Below are positions 15,479 to 24,619 of a stretch of DNA of 64,000 nt, piece by piece (the first letter of the stretch is position 1; each line of letters begins with the position of its first letter). Position numbers and translations under genes: made by a program. Location: assembly GCA_002747255.1 (NCBI GenBank), contig PDUC01000034.1:23467-87466 (forward strand). Reading direction: 5' to 3'. This DNA is from Acidobacteriota bacterium (GTDB lineage Bacteria; Acidobacteriota; Holophagae; Acanthopleuribacterales; Acanthopleuribacteraceae). The notes under the pieces were generated by a model. That model was not told the DNA's origin. It saw only the letters and a program-made list of their open reading frames with translations, and searched no databases.

Positions 15479-17455
15479 ATGACAGAAGAGAAACAGGTCC
15501 AAGGGACAGAATCCGACCAGCAACCTGAACAAAACTCAAATCCAACTGAAGAAAAAGCAGCTGAAACAACAAAAGAGGAAACTGCGGAAACCGCAACCGA
15601 AACCCCAGAAGTCAAAGATGAAAGTCCTGCTGAAGTGGTAGCAGAGCAATCGACTGAAGAGCCAAAATCGACTGAGACAACGGATACCGTCGAAGAAGAA
15701 AAGGCCGAACAGCCCACTCCTGTCGAGGCTACAACAGACGAAGAATCAGAGGCTGCAGCAGATGAAGAATCAACTGAAAAAGAGGGAGATGAAGAAGAGA
15801 GTTTTGAAGATTTACTAGCCAAGTACGACTCGTTCAGAGAGTACAGACCTGGTGAAATCGTATCGGGTACTGTCGTCAGCATTACAGAAAAAGATGTCCT
15901 GGTGGACATAGGTGCCAGGGTAGAGGCTGTTTTTTCAGCTTCGGAACTGAATGCAACAGAAAACAACGAAGAAGTACAGTTGAAAGATGGCGACAAAATC
16001 AATGTCATGATCGTCAGGTTCAGCCCTGTCTCAAACAGTATTCCTGTCTCGTTTGAAAGAGCAAGAGTAAGTCAGGTCTGGGATGAAATAGAAGCACATG
16101 TCAATGAAGAGCGAACCATTAAGGGAAAAGTCATTGAAAAAGTCAAGGGCGGTTTCATTGTCGATATCGGCGTACGGGCCTTTTTACCGACTTCTCTGGC
16201 TACCATGAAGCCACAAAAAGACTACTCCGGCTTAATTGGCGAAGTCTACGATTTCAATATTGTCAAACTGCAGCGCCGCAGAGGCAATGTCATTCTCTCG
16301 AGAAAAGAGCTCCTTCAGAAAGAGTACGATGAATCGAGAAAGGCTCTTCTGGAAGTCTTGAAAGAAGGGGCTGTCGTCAAAGGCAAGGTCAAGAGTCTCA
16401 CCGATTACGGTGCCTTTATCGATCTCGGCGGCATGGACGGTTTACTGCATGTAACCGATATGTCCTGGGGCCGTGTGGCTCATCCCAAGGATGTTCTCAA
16501 TGTTGGCGACGAAATTGAAGCAAAAGTGCTTCGGCTGGATATGGAAAAGGAAAAAATCAGTCTGAGCATCAAGCACATGCTGCCCGATCCCTGGCTCAGT
16601 GCCTTTGAAAAGTACAGTCCTGGCACCAAGATCAGCGGCAAGGTACTGAATATCGCCACCTACGGAGCCTTTGTAGAATTGGAAGCGGGAGTTGAAGGTT
16701 TGATTCACGTCAGTGAAATGAGCTGGACCAAAGTGATTCGAAATGCATCCCAGATGCTCAAAAAAGGCGATTTGGTGGAAGCCATTGTGCTTGATGTCGA
16801 TCCTGAAAACAGGAAAATTTCACTCAGTTTAAGACAAACCAAAGAAAATCCATGGGAAACACTCGGACAGCGATTCCCCGGTGGAAGCCGAGTTAAAGGC
16901 AAAGTTCGTAACATCACCGAATTTGGCGCCTTTGTTGAAATTGAAGAGGGCATCGATGGTTTGGTGCACGTAAGTGATTTTGCCTGGGGCGTCAAGAACG
17001 CCAATCCCAGTGACTATGTCAAGAAGGGTGAAGAGGTTGAAGTCTACATTCTTTCAGTTGACTCTGAAAATCAAAAGGTCAGCCTGAGTATCAAAAAACT
17101 CACCCCCGATCCCTGGGTCGAATTCCTGAACGATTTCAAGGAAGGTCAAATTGTCAAGGCGCCTGTTGTTCGCGTAACGGACTTCGGTGTCTTCCTGAAG
17201 CTCACCGACTTTGTCGACGGCTTGATCCATCAGGGCGATCTGAACATTGAACGCAACGCCAAACCGGCCGATGTCTTCAAGGAAGGTGATGACGTTCAGG
17301 CAATGATCTCAAGAATCTCTCGCAAAGACAAAAAAGTCTACCTGAGCATTCGTCGCATGATTGTAGAAGAAGAGCGAAGAGCCATTCGCGAATACACCAA
17401 CAATCAGGATGGTGGTGGAGCCAAAATGGGCGACTTCATGAAGGATCTTATGTAA
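15479..17455 (+). CDS. rpsA: 30S ribosomal protein S1, six S1 domains with acidic N-terminal extension
   Basis: 658 residues from the ATG at 15479, chosen for GGAGG 11 bases upstream; ATGs at 15419 and 15455 have none. Six S1 (OB-fold) repeats run from about residue 120 to 640. Repeats 3-6 carry the GxVxxxxxYGAFV/FGAFV core and end KISLSIK or similar. The first about 110 residues are almost only Glu, Thr, Ala, Ser and Val, a disordered acidic arm not found in E. coli S1. S1 binds mRNA and helps start translation. It has its own promoter and terminator. Confidence 0.93.
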   Translation: MTEEKQVQGTESDQQPEQNSNPTEEKAAETTKEETAETATETPEVKDESPAEVVAEQSTEEPKSTETTDTVEEEKAEQPTPVEATTDEESEAAADEESTEKEGDEEESFEDLLAKYDSFREYRPGEIVSGTVVSITEKDVLVDIGARVEAVFSASELNATENNEEVQLKDGDKINVMIVRFSPVSNSIPVSFERARVSQVWDEIEAHVNEERTIKGKVIEKVKGGFIVDIGVRAFLPTSLATMKPQKDYSGLIGEVYDFNIVKLQRRRGNVILSRKELLQKEYDESRKALLEVLKEGAVVKGKVKSLTDYGAFIDLGGMDGLLHVTDMSWGRVAHPKDVLNVGDEIEAKVLRLDMEKEKISLSIKHMLPDPWLSAFEKYSPGTKISGKVLNIATYGAFVELEAGVEGLIHVSEMSWTKVIRNASQMLKKGDLVEAIVLDVDPENRKISLSLRQTKENPWETLGQRFPGGSRVKGKVRNITEFGAFVEIEEGIDGLVHVSDFAWGVKNANPSDYVKKGEEVEVYILSVDSENQKVSLSIKKLTPDPWVEFLNDFKEGQIVKAPVVRVTDFGVFLKLTDFVDGLIHQGDLNIERNAKPADVFKEGDDVQAMISRISRKDKKVYLSIRRMIVEEERRAIREYTNNQDGGGAKMGDFMKDLM

Positions 17456-17483
17456 TAGCCTCAACCCTTAAAGGGTTACAAAT

Positions 17484-17518
17484 AAAAAAAGGCGGACTTT
17501 TAGGGTTCGCCTTTTTTT
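17484..17518 (+). terminator. Rho-independent terminator of rpsA
   Basis: An A-run and GGCG pair with CGCC and a T-run (AAAAAAGGCG/CGCCTTTTTT), 29 bases after the stop. The shape is symmetrical, so it could act on either strand. Confidence 0.8.
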
Positions 17519-17598
17519 GTGGAAGAGTAAAGACCAACTTGGATCGCGTGTTGACATCAAGGAAACCTCTTCGTTGTGTCAGTAAAGGATACCTTTAG

Positions 17599-18018
<420 letters not shown>

Positions 18019-18049
18019 ACGACCATTGATCGCAATTGCAATACTCTCA

Positions 18050-18076
18050 TGTTATGATTCTCAATCAACTGATTGA
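18050..18076 (+). promoter_or_regulatory. Extended -10 and palindrome upstream of the mla operon
   Basis: TGT-TATGAT (18050-18058) resembles an extended -10. Two bases later TCAATCA-AC-TGATTGA (18061-18076) is a perfect palindrome with 7-base arms that would overlap the transcription start. The palindrome suggests an operator for a dimeric regulator of the lipid transport operon. No good -35 was found. Confidence 0.35.
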
Positions 18077-18124
18077 ATCACCATGCTGAAGATTCAATTG
18101 GAACATGCATATCAGGGATTGTAG

Positions 18125-18880
18125 ATGGCGTTTCCAATCATGACCACTTTGGGTCAAACTACCATGTTGGCTGGATCCTGGTTCTCCGCGTTGTTTTTTC
18201 GTAAACCGGAAATCAGAGAGTGGATCAACCAGTGCTACAACATTGGTGTTCGCTCTGTAAGCATTGCCAACATTACAGCCTTATTCACAGGAATGGTTCT
18301 CGCCCTGCAGTCTGCTTACGCGCTGGCAAAGTTTGGGAGCGATATGTTTATCGCGGATTTGGTCAGTATCAGCATCGTGAGAGAACTGGGACCGGTTCTA
18401 ACCGCTTTGCTGGTGGGTGGACGCGTTGGCGCGGGCATTACCGCCGAGCTGGGTTCCATGAAGATTACCCAGCAAATCGACGCGCTCAGAGCCATGGCAA
18501 CCAATCCGGTTTACAAGTTGGTGGTACCAAGAGTGGTTGCCTGCATTCTCACTCTGCCGCTTTTAACCATACTCGCCGATTTTGTCGGTATCATGGGCGG
18601 ACTGATCCTCTCTTCAGCCGAACTGCACGTCAGCGGTTATTTTTACTTGTCCCGAGTCATCAACGCATTGACACCAATGGATTTTGTGAGCGGTGTGGGC
18701 AAAACCTTTTTCTTTGGGTTTTTAATTGGAATTATTGCCTGTAATAGCGGCATGCAGGTTCAGGGCGGAGCTGACGGTGTTGGCAGGGCAACCACCCATA
18801 CGGTTGTTTTCTCATCCATCACCATTCTCATCAGTGATTTTTTCCTCACAAAGGTATTCTATATGGTGTTTGGCGCATGA
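18125..18880 (+). CDS. mlaE: MlaE/YrbE-type ABC permease
   Basis: 251 residues, the MlaE family permease of an MCE-type lipid transporter in the inner membrane. Family marks are FTGMVLALQSAYALAKFG, the highly conserved VRELGPVLTALLVGGRVGAGITAELGSMKITQQIDAL, and SGMQVQGGADGVGRATT near the end. About five membrane helices are present. The gene starts an operon: mlaF overlaps it by 4 bases, then mlaD and a lipoprotein gene. The complex moves phospholipids between the inner and outer membranes. Confidence 0.93.
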   Translation: MAFPIMTTLGQTTMLAGSWFSALFFRKPEIREWINQCYNIGVRSVSIANITALFTGMVLALQSAYALAKFGSDMFIADLVSISIVRELGPVLTALLVGGRVGAGITAELGSMKITQQIDALRAMATNPVYKLVVPRVVACILTLPLLTILADFVGIMGGLILSSAELHVSGYFYLSRVINALTPMDFVSGVGKTFFFGFLIGIIACNSGMQVQGGADGVGRATTHTVVFSSITILISDFFLTKVFYMVFGA

Positions 18881-19617
18881 GTATTATTGAACTTTGTGGT
18901 GTAAAGAAAGCATTTGGCTCCAATCGCGTCCTCAGGGGTATTGATTTCAAATTGGAAAAAGGCGAAACACTTGCGATTTTAGGTGGCAGTGGAACGGGTA
19001 AATCCGTAATCTTAAAAACGATTATCGGCCTCCTGGATCCGGATGAAGGAACTATTTTGTATGAGGGGAAAAACATCACACATTTAAAGGAAAAAGATTA
19101 CTTTCCCATCAGAAAGGAAATCAGTTATCTCTTTCAGGGTGGAGCTCTTTTTGACTCCATGAATGTCTTTGAAAACCTGGCTTTTCCCTTGCGGCAGCAT
19201 TCCACTGATTCCGAAAGGGAAATCAGGGAAAAAGTATCGGTGAGTCTGCAGCGAGTAGGCATGGGTCAGGAAGTTGAAAAGCTCTACCCACCGGATTTAT
19301 CGGGCGGTATGATGAAACGAATCGCACTGGCACGTGCCATTATCAATCATCCCAGAATTATTTTATACGATGAACCTACAACGGGACTGGATCCGTTGAC
19401 AGCAAAGACAATTAATGAACTCATCGTTAAAATGCAAAAGGATCTGGACATAACTTCCATTGTCGTCACACATGATATGTCCACCGTATTCAGAGTAGCA
19501 GATCAATTGGCTTTCCTGCAAAATGGCCTTATTTCTTTTTTTGGCAGCCTGGAAGAAGCCAAAACCTGTCCCAATGAAACACTTCGTGCGTATTTAAAAG
19601 GAGGTATTCATGAATAA
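18877..19617 (+). CDS. mlaF: MlaF-type ABC ATPase
   Basis: 246 residues. The Walker A motif GGSGTGKS is at residues 36-43, the signature LSGGMMKRIALARAI is of the MlaF type (GGM rather than GGQ), and Walker B is IILYDEPTTGLDP. It also has the Q-loop SYLFQGGALFDSMNVFENLAFPL, typical of lipid-transport ATPases. It energises the MlaE permease from the cytoplasm. Its ATG overlaps the mlaE stop by 4 bases, and mlaD begins within its last codons. Confidence 0.94.
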   Translation: MSIIELCGVKKAFGSNRVLRGIDFKLEKGETLAILGGSGTGKSVILKTIIGLLDPDEGTILYEGKNITHLKEKDYFPIRKEISYLFQGGALFDSMNVFENLAFPLRQHSTDSEREIREKVSVSLQRVGMGQEVEKLYPPDLSGGMMKRIALARAIINHPRIILYDEPTTGLDPLTAKTINELIVKMQKDLDITSIVVTHDMSTVFRVADQLAFLQNGLISFFGSLEEAKTCPNETLRAYLKGGIHE

Positions 19618-20716
19618 AGAAGCCCGGGTGGGCCTGCTCTTTGCCCTTACCATGGCCCTTTTGGGAATAACTCTTTTTTATATTGGAAATTTCCAAAAAA
19701 GCCATTCCTACTATATCGAGTTTTTTGACATCAATGGCTTGGCCCTGGACAGTCCTGTACACTTTAACGGTGTACCCATTGGACGTGTAACAGCTATAGA
19801 GCTCAAAGAAACCGAAGAAGAGCCAACCACGTCCATTGTCCCTATCAAGGTCAGTATTGCGGTTGATCGTTCAGCTCAATCCCATATCAGGACCTCTACC
19901 GAAGCGACCATTCGTTCCATTGGCGTATTGGGTGATAAATATGTCCGCCTCTACACCACAGACTATAAAGCCGCTAAACTGAAGCAAAACGAAAGAATTA
20001 AAACAGCTGAAAGTTTGATCGACGTGGAGAAACTCATTGCGCAAGGCAAAGATTGGGCGACCGATGTCACCGATATCACGCAATCTGTACAGAGCTTACT
20101 GCAAAAAATTGAAAGCAAGGATGGCGTGTTACAAAAACTAATTACCGATCCGGTTTTAGCTGAATCCTTTGGACAGAATATGGAAATGTTGCTCCAGAAC
20201 TTCAAGAACAGAAAAAGTATCCTCGGCATGCTTGGAAATGATCCCGCTTTATCCAACCAACTACGTCAGCATCTGATAAGCATCACACAGTCTCTGGACT
20301 CCGTTATTCAAAAAGTGGAAAAAAACCAGGGAATCTTGAAACTTATTACCGAAGACGAAGTGTTCAAAGAACAGGTTCAATCGTCTATAAACACCATCCT
20401 CACTCAATTGGATGTCTTCATTAAATCGGTTAAAGAGGCCAAAGGACTGGCCCATGTTCTCATATACGACCGGGAGTATGCCAAGAGAGTCAGTCAAAAC
20501 CTGGAAAAATCAACTTTTCACCTGGCTTCCATTCTGGAAAAAATTGACAAAGGGGATGGAACCATATCAAAATTACTCAACGAACCTGAACTCTACGATG
20601 GTGTCAGTGATATCGTCTACGGTGTGGAAAACTCAGGTTTCACCAAGTGGTACATTAATCGAAAAAGAGAAAAGGGCCAGAAATTGAAGGCCAGAGAAGG
20701 GGAGGCTGAAGAATGA
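19610..20716 (+). CDS. mlaD: MlaD/MCE-domain protein
   Basis: 368 residues. There is an N-terminal membrane anchor (VGLLFALTMALLGITLFYIGNF) and one MCE domain (about 30-125: FFDINGLALDSPVHFNGVPIGRVTAIEL...IGVLGDKYVRLYT). A long alpha-helical C-terminal part has repeated segments such as KDGVLQKLITDP, KNQGILKLITED and KGDGTISKLLNEP. Longer MCE proteins form helical tubes; the repeats suggest this tail is an extended periplasmic structure. It overlaps mlaF by 8 bases. It probably forms the hydrophobic pore for lipids. Confidence 0.9.
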   Translation: MNKEARVGLLFALTMALLGITLFYIGNFQKSHSYYIEFFDINGLALDSPVHFNGVPIGRVTAIELKETEEEPTTSIVPIKVSIAVDRSAQSHIRTSTEATIRSIGVLGDKYVRLYTTDYKAAKLKQNERIKTAESLIDVEKLIAQGKDWATDVTDITQSVQSLLQKIESKDGVLQKLITDPVLAESFGQNMEMLLQNFKNRKSILGMLGNDPALSNQLRQHLISITQSLDSVIQKVEKNQGILKLITEDEVFKEQVQSSINTILTQLDVFIKSVKEAKGLAHVLIYDREYAKRVSQNLEKSTFHLASILEKIDKGDGTISKLLNEPELYDGVSDIVYGVENSGFTKWYINRKREKGQKLKAREGEAEE

Positions 20717-21132
20717 TTCGTTTTTTATCAACAGTTTGTTTATTGTTAGCTTATACGGCATGTACATTTCCCAGTAAAGAGGATCTGGTCCGGGAAAATC
20801 GACGGAAGTATGAAATCTCGCAGGACTTCACGATTGACGATGAAGCCAGAACACTGGCCTATGAAATTAAAATCAAGAACCTGGCCGGAAAACTCAAGTT
20901 ACAAGATCTGACGGTGGATGTCACGGCCTACTCTGAAACGGATGAAGTCATTTGGTCCACGCGATCGACACTGGATGTATCCGGCATTCCCGAATACTCC
21001 AGCAAAACGTTTTCTTTTAAGGAAGAACTAGAGAGAGCCCCGGAAATTCAGAAATTCCTGGTGGCACTGGCACCGGATGATGAAACCAGTGACTATAAAA
21101 ACTACCCTGAATTTGAGAGGATCATTCAGTAA
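20713..21132 (+). CDS. Small putative lipoprotein of the mla operon
   Basis: 139 residues with an N-terminal hydrophobic stretch ending in Cys (LLLAYTAC), an acceptable lipobox. The mature part is short and polar with strand-like segments (LAYEIKIKNLAGKLKLQDLTVDVTAYSE). It overlaps mlaD by 4 bases, so it belongs to the transporter operon. It is not recognisable as MlaC, MlaA or MlaB. It could be an accessory lipoprotein linking the MCE protein to the outer membrane; that is inference. Confidence 0.75.
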   Translation: MIRFLSTVCLLLAYTACTFPSKEDLVRENRRKYEISQDFTIDDEARTLAYEIKIKNLAGKLKLQDLTVDVTAYSETDEVIWSTRSTLDVSGIPEYSSKTFSFKEELERAPEIQKFLVALAPDDETSDYKNYPEFERIIQ

Positions 21133-21137
21133 ACAAA

Positions 21138-21410
21138 ATGGTCTGTGTTTACTATCAAATATTCGGTCGCGTTCAGGGCGTTGGTTTCAGGTATTTCACA
21201 CTGCGAACAGCCCGGGAACTGGGCATAAAAGGCTGGGTTCGGAATGCCGTCGATGGCTCTGTGGAAGTACTGGCTGTTGGCAGTCAACATCAGCTGCTCC
21301 TGTTTGAAAGAGAGCTCAGAAAAGGACCTTCCTTTTCACATGTTATCCAGTTAAAGCGATTCGAGCGGGCCTGTGAAGAGGATTTCGATCAATTTCGCAT
21401 CCTGCCTTAA
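21138..21410 (+). CDS. acyP: Acylphosphatase
   Basis: 90 residues, the usual size. The acylphosphatase signature GRVQGVGFRYFTLRTARELGIKGWVRNAVDGSVEV includes the phosphate-binding loop with its Arg and the catalytic Asn. It hydrolyses acyl phosphates such as 1,3-bisphosphoglycerate or acetyl phosphate. It lies 5 bases after the lipoprotein gene and is probably read from the same transcript; no clear ribosome-binding site is visible. Confidence 0.9.
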   Translation: MVCVYYQIFGRVQGVGFRYFTLRTARELGIKGWVRNAVDGSVEVLAVGSQHQLLLFERELRKGPSFSHVIQLKRFERACEEDFDQFRILP

Positions 21411-21537
21411 ACTCAAAGCTGGCTCCTGCCTCAGACCTAGCCGCTTGAACCCAAATCCACCGATGACCATGTCATTCTACTCCAACCTCCTACTCTGGCT
21501 TTAGGCTGGTTGAAAAAATGCTAAACGGGGAACCCAA

Positions 21538-21822
21538 ATGAAACTAGGAATTATGGAATGTGTTTTTCGTCTTCAGGGGTGTTCATCGCTTAAAGAAAAA
21601 AGAAAACGCCTCAGCGGAATCAGAAAACTCAAAGACCGACAGAATTTACTTTTTTTTGAACAAAGCCACCACGACACGCATACGCACTCGGGCTGGCTTT
21701 TTGTAGCAGGGGCTGCTTCTGAAAAACGGGTCGATCAAATTCTCGACAAACTGGAAGATCAGCTGCTCGAACTGGTTGACGCAGATTATATGGAAGTAAT
21801 TAGAGGTGAGGTAGATCTCTGA
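21538..21822 (+). CDS. DUF503 family protein (YlxP-like)
   Basis: 94 residues. The DUF503 pattern is visible: an N-terminal strand (KLGIMECVFRLQGCSSLKEKRKRL) containing SLKEKR, then KLEDQLLELVDADYMEV at the end. DUF503/YlxP proteins often sit near ribosome-maturation genes such as rbfA; here the context differs. A GGGGAA element precedes the ATG. The role is unknown, possibly linked to ribosome assembly by family association only. Confidence 0.75.
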   Translation: MKLGIMECVFRLQGCSSLKEKRKRLSGIRKLKDRQNLLFFEQSHHDTHTHSGWLFVAGAASEKRVDQILDKLEDQLLELVDADYMEVIRGEVDL

Positions 21823-21901
21823 CCATCTATTTACTTCAACTCAGGCTTGATCTGTAAAACGCGAACCTGATATCAATTTTTCTGTTTTTCTGCTATTCTC
21901 T

Positions 21902-22015
21902 GCTGGAATTGCGATTGTGAAATGCAATTCCAGCCTGTATATCTCCCCGGATATCGGTTGCGAAGGTGCCTCTTCAGGTCCCGCTTGCAGTTCTTCAGGC
22001 CGGACGCAGCACCTT
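21902..22015 (+). promoter_or_regulatory. Structured leader candidate upstream of the FadL-like gene
   Basis: GCTGGAATTGC (21902-21912) pairs perfectly with GCAATTCCAGC (21924-21934) over an 11-base loop. Downstream AAGGTGC (21963-21969) can pair with GCACCTT (22009-22015), enclosing two TTCAGG copies. There is no T-run after either stem, so simple termination is unlikely. It matches no riboswitch class that I recognise. Confidence 0.35.
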
Positions 22016-22043
22016 TTCAGGTTAAAATGAAAAAGAGGACTCC

Positions 22044-23378
22044 ATGAAATTGCGAAATGTGTTTTATGTATTACTATCGATGTTGTCAATAGGCTCTATC
22101 CTGGTTCCCGCCCATGCCGGAGGATTTAGAGTGGAAGGCAGCGGGACAGAAGAAACAGCAAGTGCGGGAGCTATCACCGCGCGCAGCAACGGTGTCATGT
22201 CGCTGTTCGTCAATCCGGCCAACCTGGGCAACCTGGGCAACCTGAAGAAAGCCAAAGGGGAAGCAATCCTGGGATTGAATGCGTTTTTTCAGCGAGGCTA
22301 TTACAGCAATATCGGGCAGAGCACATGGAACTCCGAAAAGAAAACAGAAGTTGAGCCTTTTGGAGGAGCACTCTTTAAGTTTAAAGACCGCTATGCGCTG
22401 GCTATCGCTCGTGCGACAACTTACCACCACGATTTTGAATGGGATGACCCCAATTTTATCGGCCGATACTTGGCAACGGGACAGACCATGCAGGTAACGG
22501 AATTAACAGCTGGCGGCAGTTTGAAATTCAAGGAAAAGTTTGCCTTTGGTCTTGCCTTGAGATATGCAACGGCCGATTTTTCCTGCCAGACCGTTCGGCC
22601 CAAACCCGTATTTGGCTACGAAACCTTTCCGGACAGCTTCTACGATTATGCCCTTTTGGCGGAAGCAGATGCCAAAGAGTCCGGTTTCAGTGCGGGTTTA
22701 CACTACACACCTCGATTTGGTTTGGAATTGGCTCTAACTTATTTTTCTTCTATTGAATTTGATTTTGAAGGTCAGCATCGAGTCAAGCAAGTGTCGCTTC
22801 TCAATGATGATAGAGCTGTGGCGGACTTCAGTGCCTTTTCCTACTCAAGCCCAATGACAAGTTACTGGAGTATTCCCGAACGTATCACGTTGGCTGCCTC
22901 TTTTAAACCCACCGTCCGGACGCGCGTTGAACTGGATGTAAGTCACGAAGGCTGGAGTAAAATCAAGGCTTTATCCATACAGACAATGGATGGCAATGGC
23001 GCTCCATTGAAGTTGGATCTAGGAAGCAAATGGAACGATATCTATGATATCAGCCTGGGAGCCGAGTTCAGGCACACCCCTCAACTGAAATGGCTGGCGG
23101 GCTTGGGTTTTCACAAGCACATTCTCGATAAAACCGATCTAACACCGGGATACCCCGTTTACGACCGATTCACCGCCAGCCTGGGCCTTTCATACCTCTT
23201 TGGCAACAATGGAATCAGTTTTGCATATGCCTATCACCAGTATAGAGATGTCCGTGTCTCTGGTCAGGAATGGACTCTAGATGTGTACAGTGATAATTAC
23301 ATAATCAACAATTCACAAACAGGGCTTTTTGAATCTCAGAGACATCATCTCTCTTTTGCTTACAAAAGAAGGTTTTAA
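22044..23378 (+). CDS. FadL-family outer-membrane transporter
   Basis: 444 residues with a signal peptide ending AHA. The N-terminal hatch-like segment (GGFRVEGSGTEETASAGAITARSNGVMSLFVNPANL) matches the conserved FadL start, where the NPA motif is typical. A 14-strand-type barrel follows, with SIPERITLAASFKPTVRTRVELDVSHEGWSKI as a typical late strand pair. The C-terminus is FAYKRRF, an aromatic BAM signal. It takes up hydrophobic compounds such as fatty acids. A triple CAACCTGGG-like repeat encodes NLGNLGNL near residue 60. Confidence 0.9.
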   Translation: MKLRNVFYVLLSMLSIGSILVPAHAGGFRVEGSGTEETASAGAITARSNGVMSLFVNPANLGNLGNLKKAKGEAILGLNAFFQRGYYSNIGQSTWNSEKKTEVEPFGGALFKFKDRYALAIARATTYHHDFEWDDPNFIGRYLATGQTMQVTELTAGGSLKFKEKFAFGLALRYATADFSCQTVRPKPVFGYETFPDSFYDYALLAEADAKESGFSAGLHYTPRFGLELALTYFSSIEFDFEGQHRVKQVSLLNDDRAVADFSAFSYSSPMTSYWSIPERITLAASFKPTVRTRVELDVSHEGWSKIKALSIQTMDGNGAPLKLDLGSKWNDIYDISLGAEFRHTPQLKWLAGLGFHKHILDKTDLTPGYPVYDRFTASLGLSYLFGNNGISFAYAYHQYRDVRVSGQEWTLDVYSDNYIINNSQTGLFESQRHHLSFAYKRRF

Positions 23379-23381
23379 TGT

Positions 23382-24491
23382 ATGTTTAGCAGGAAGAGTG
23401 TTGTCGCGGGAGGGATTTTGTTCCTCGTATTTTTATTGATTATCCAGGGTTTTGAAGCCAACCGGCATCTTGTCTCGTCACAGCCTAAAGATGTCAGCGA
23501 TTCAAGACCTTTCCTCGAGCTCGAACAGCGAACCATCGAGGTATTTGACAAAGTCTCTCCTTCTGTCGTCTTCATTACTTCAAAAGCAAAGCGCCGCAAC
23601 TATTTCAACTTGAACGTGCAAGAAATACCCCGTGGAACGGGGTCTGGCTTTATATGGGATAAACAGGGTCACATTGTAACCAACTGGCATGTCATTCAGG
23701 GTGGAGATGCCTTTGAAGTCAAGTTTTTCGATCACACAGAAATGGACGCCGTGGTGGTTGGTGAATGGCCTGACAAGGATTTAGCGGTACTTAAAGTCCA
23801 ATCAACTCCCAAGGGCAGCAGCCCCATTTCTTTTGGTTCCTCCAAAAACCTCAAGGTAGGTCAGTTTGTCTACGCAATAGGGAACCCGTTCGGGCTGGAT
23901 CAAACTCTGACAATGGGTGTCGTAAGCGCCTTGGGCAGAACCATTAAATCCATTTCAGGGCGAGATATCGATGATGTCATTCAAACAGATGCCGCCATCA
24001 ACCCTGGGAACTCCGGCGGCCCGCTGGTGGACTCATCGGGCAACCTGGTGGGAATTAACACCATGATTTACAGTCCGTCAGGAGCGAGTGCCGGTATCGG
24101 GTTTGCCGTACCTGCCGCTATTATCAACCGGGTGGTTCCTCAACTCATTTCACACGGTGAAGTGATTCGCCCCATTATTGGAATTACCACTCACCCCAGA
24201 AATGATCTCATTCTCCGCAACCTCGGCATGAGAGGAGCCATGGTTTACCAGCTTTGGGAAGGCGGGCCAGCAGAAAAGGCGGGTTTAAAAGCTGTTCATT
24301 TTCCCAAATTCGGAAATCCAGTGATAGGAGATGTCATCACCAGAATAGATGATAACGAAATACACGATGTCGACGATCTGCTGGTTACACTGGAGAAATA
24401 CAAAGCGGGTGATCAAGTCGTTATTGAATACATTCGCGATGAAAAAGCCATGCGAGTCCAGCTTCAATTGGCCAAAGGAATGCGAAGATAA
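23382..24491 (+). CDS. HtrA/DegS-like periplasmic serine protease with one PDZ domain
   Basis: 369 residues. It has an N-terminal membrane anchor or signal (about residues 8-23), then a trypsin-like domain with the triad His103 (NWHVI), Asp133 (KDLAVL) and Ser211 (GNSGGP). One PDZ domain follows (about 265-365: GAMVYQLWEGGPAEKAGL...GDVITRIDDNEI). Having one PDZ plus an uncleaved anchor resembles DegS, which senses misfolded outer-membrane proteins, but HtrA-type quality control is equally possible. It starts 3 bases after the FadL-like gene, so they form a transcription unit. Confidence 0.92.
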   Translation: MFSRKSVVAGGILFLVFLLIIQGFEANRHLVSSQPKDVSDSRPFLELEQRTIEVFDKVSPSVVFITSKAKRRNYFNLNVQEIPRGTGSGFIWDKQGHIVTNWHVIQGGDAFEVKFFDHTEMDAVVVGEWPDKDLAVLKVQSTPKGSSPISFGSSKNLKVGQFVYAIGNPFGLDQTLTMGVVSALGRTIKSISGRDIDDVIQTDAAINPGNSGGPLVDSSGNLVGINTMIYSPSGASAGIGFAVPAAIINRVVPQLISHGEVIRPIIGITTHPRNDLILRNLGMRGAMVYQLWEGGPAEKAGLKAVHFPKFGNPVIGDVITRIDDNEIHDVDDLLVTLEKYKAGDQVVIEYIRDEKAMRVQLQLAKGMRR

Positions 24492-24619
24492 CTGGTTTTC
24501 TGAGCAGATGAAATGGAAACGTTTGCTTTATGATAATCTCTCAGAGTACTCAAGCATCGGATAAGACAATCAGGAAGAAATACATTATATTAAAAATATG
24601 AAAAGACAGGAGTAAATCG

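Noticed and set aside
15349-16008. 219-codon minus-strand frame opposite rpsA
   Set aside because: Ser/Val-rich mirror image of the Glu/Thr-rich S1 arm; no start signal.
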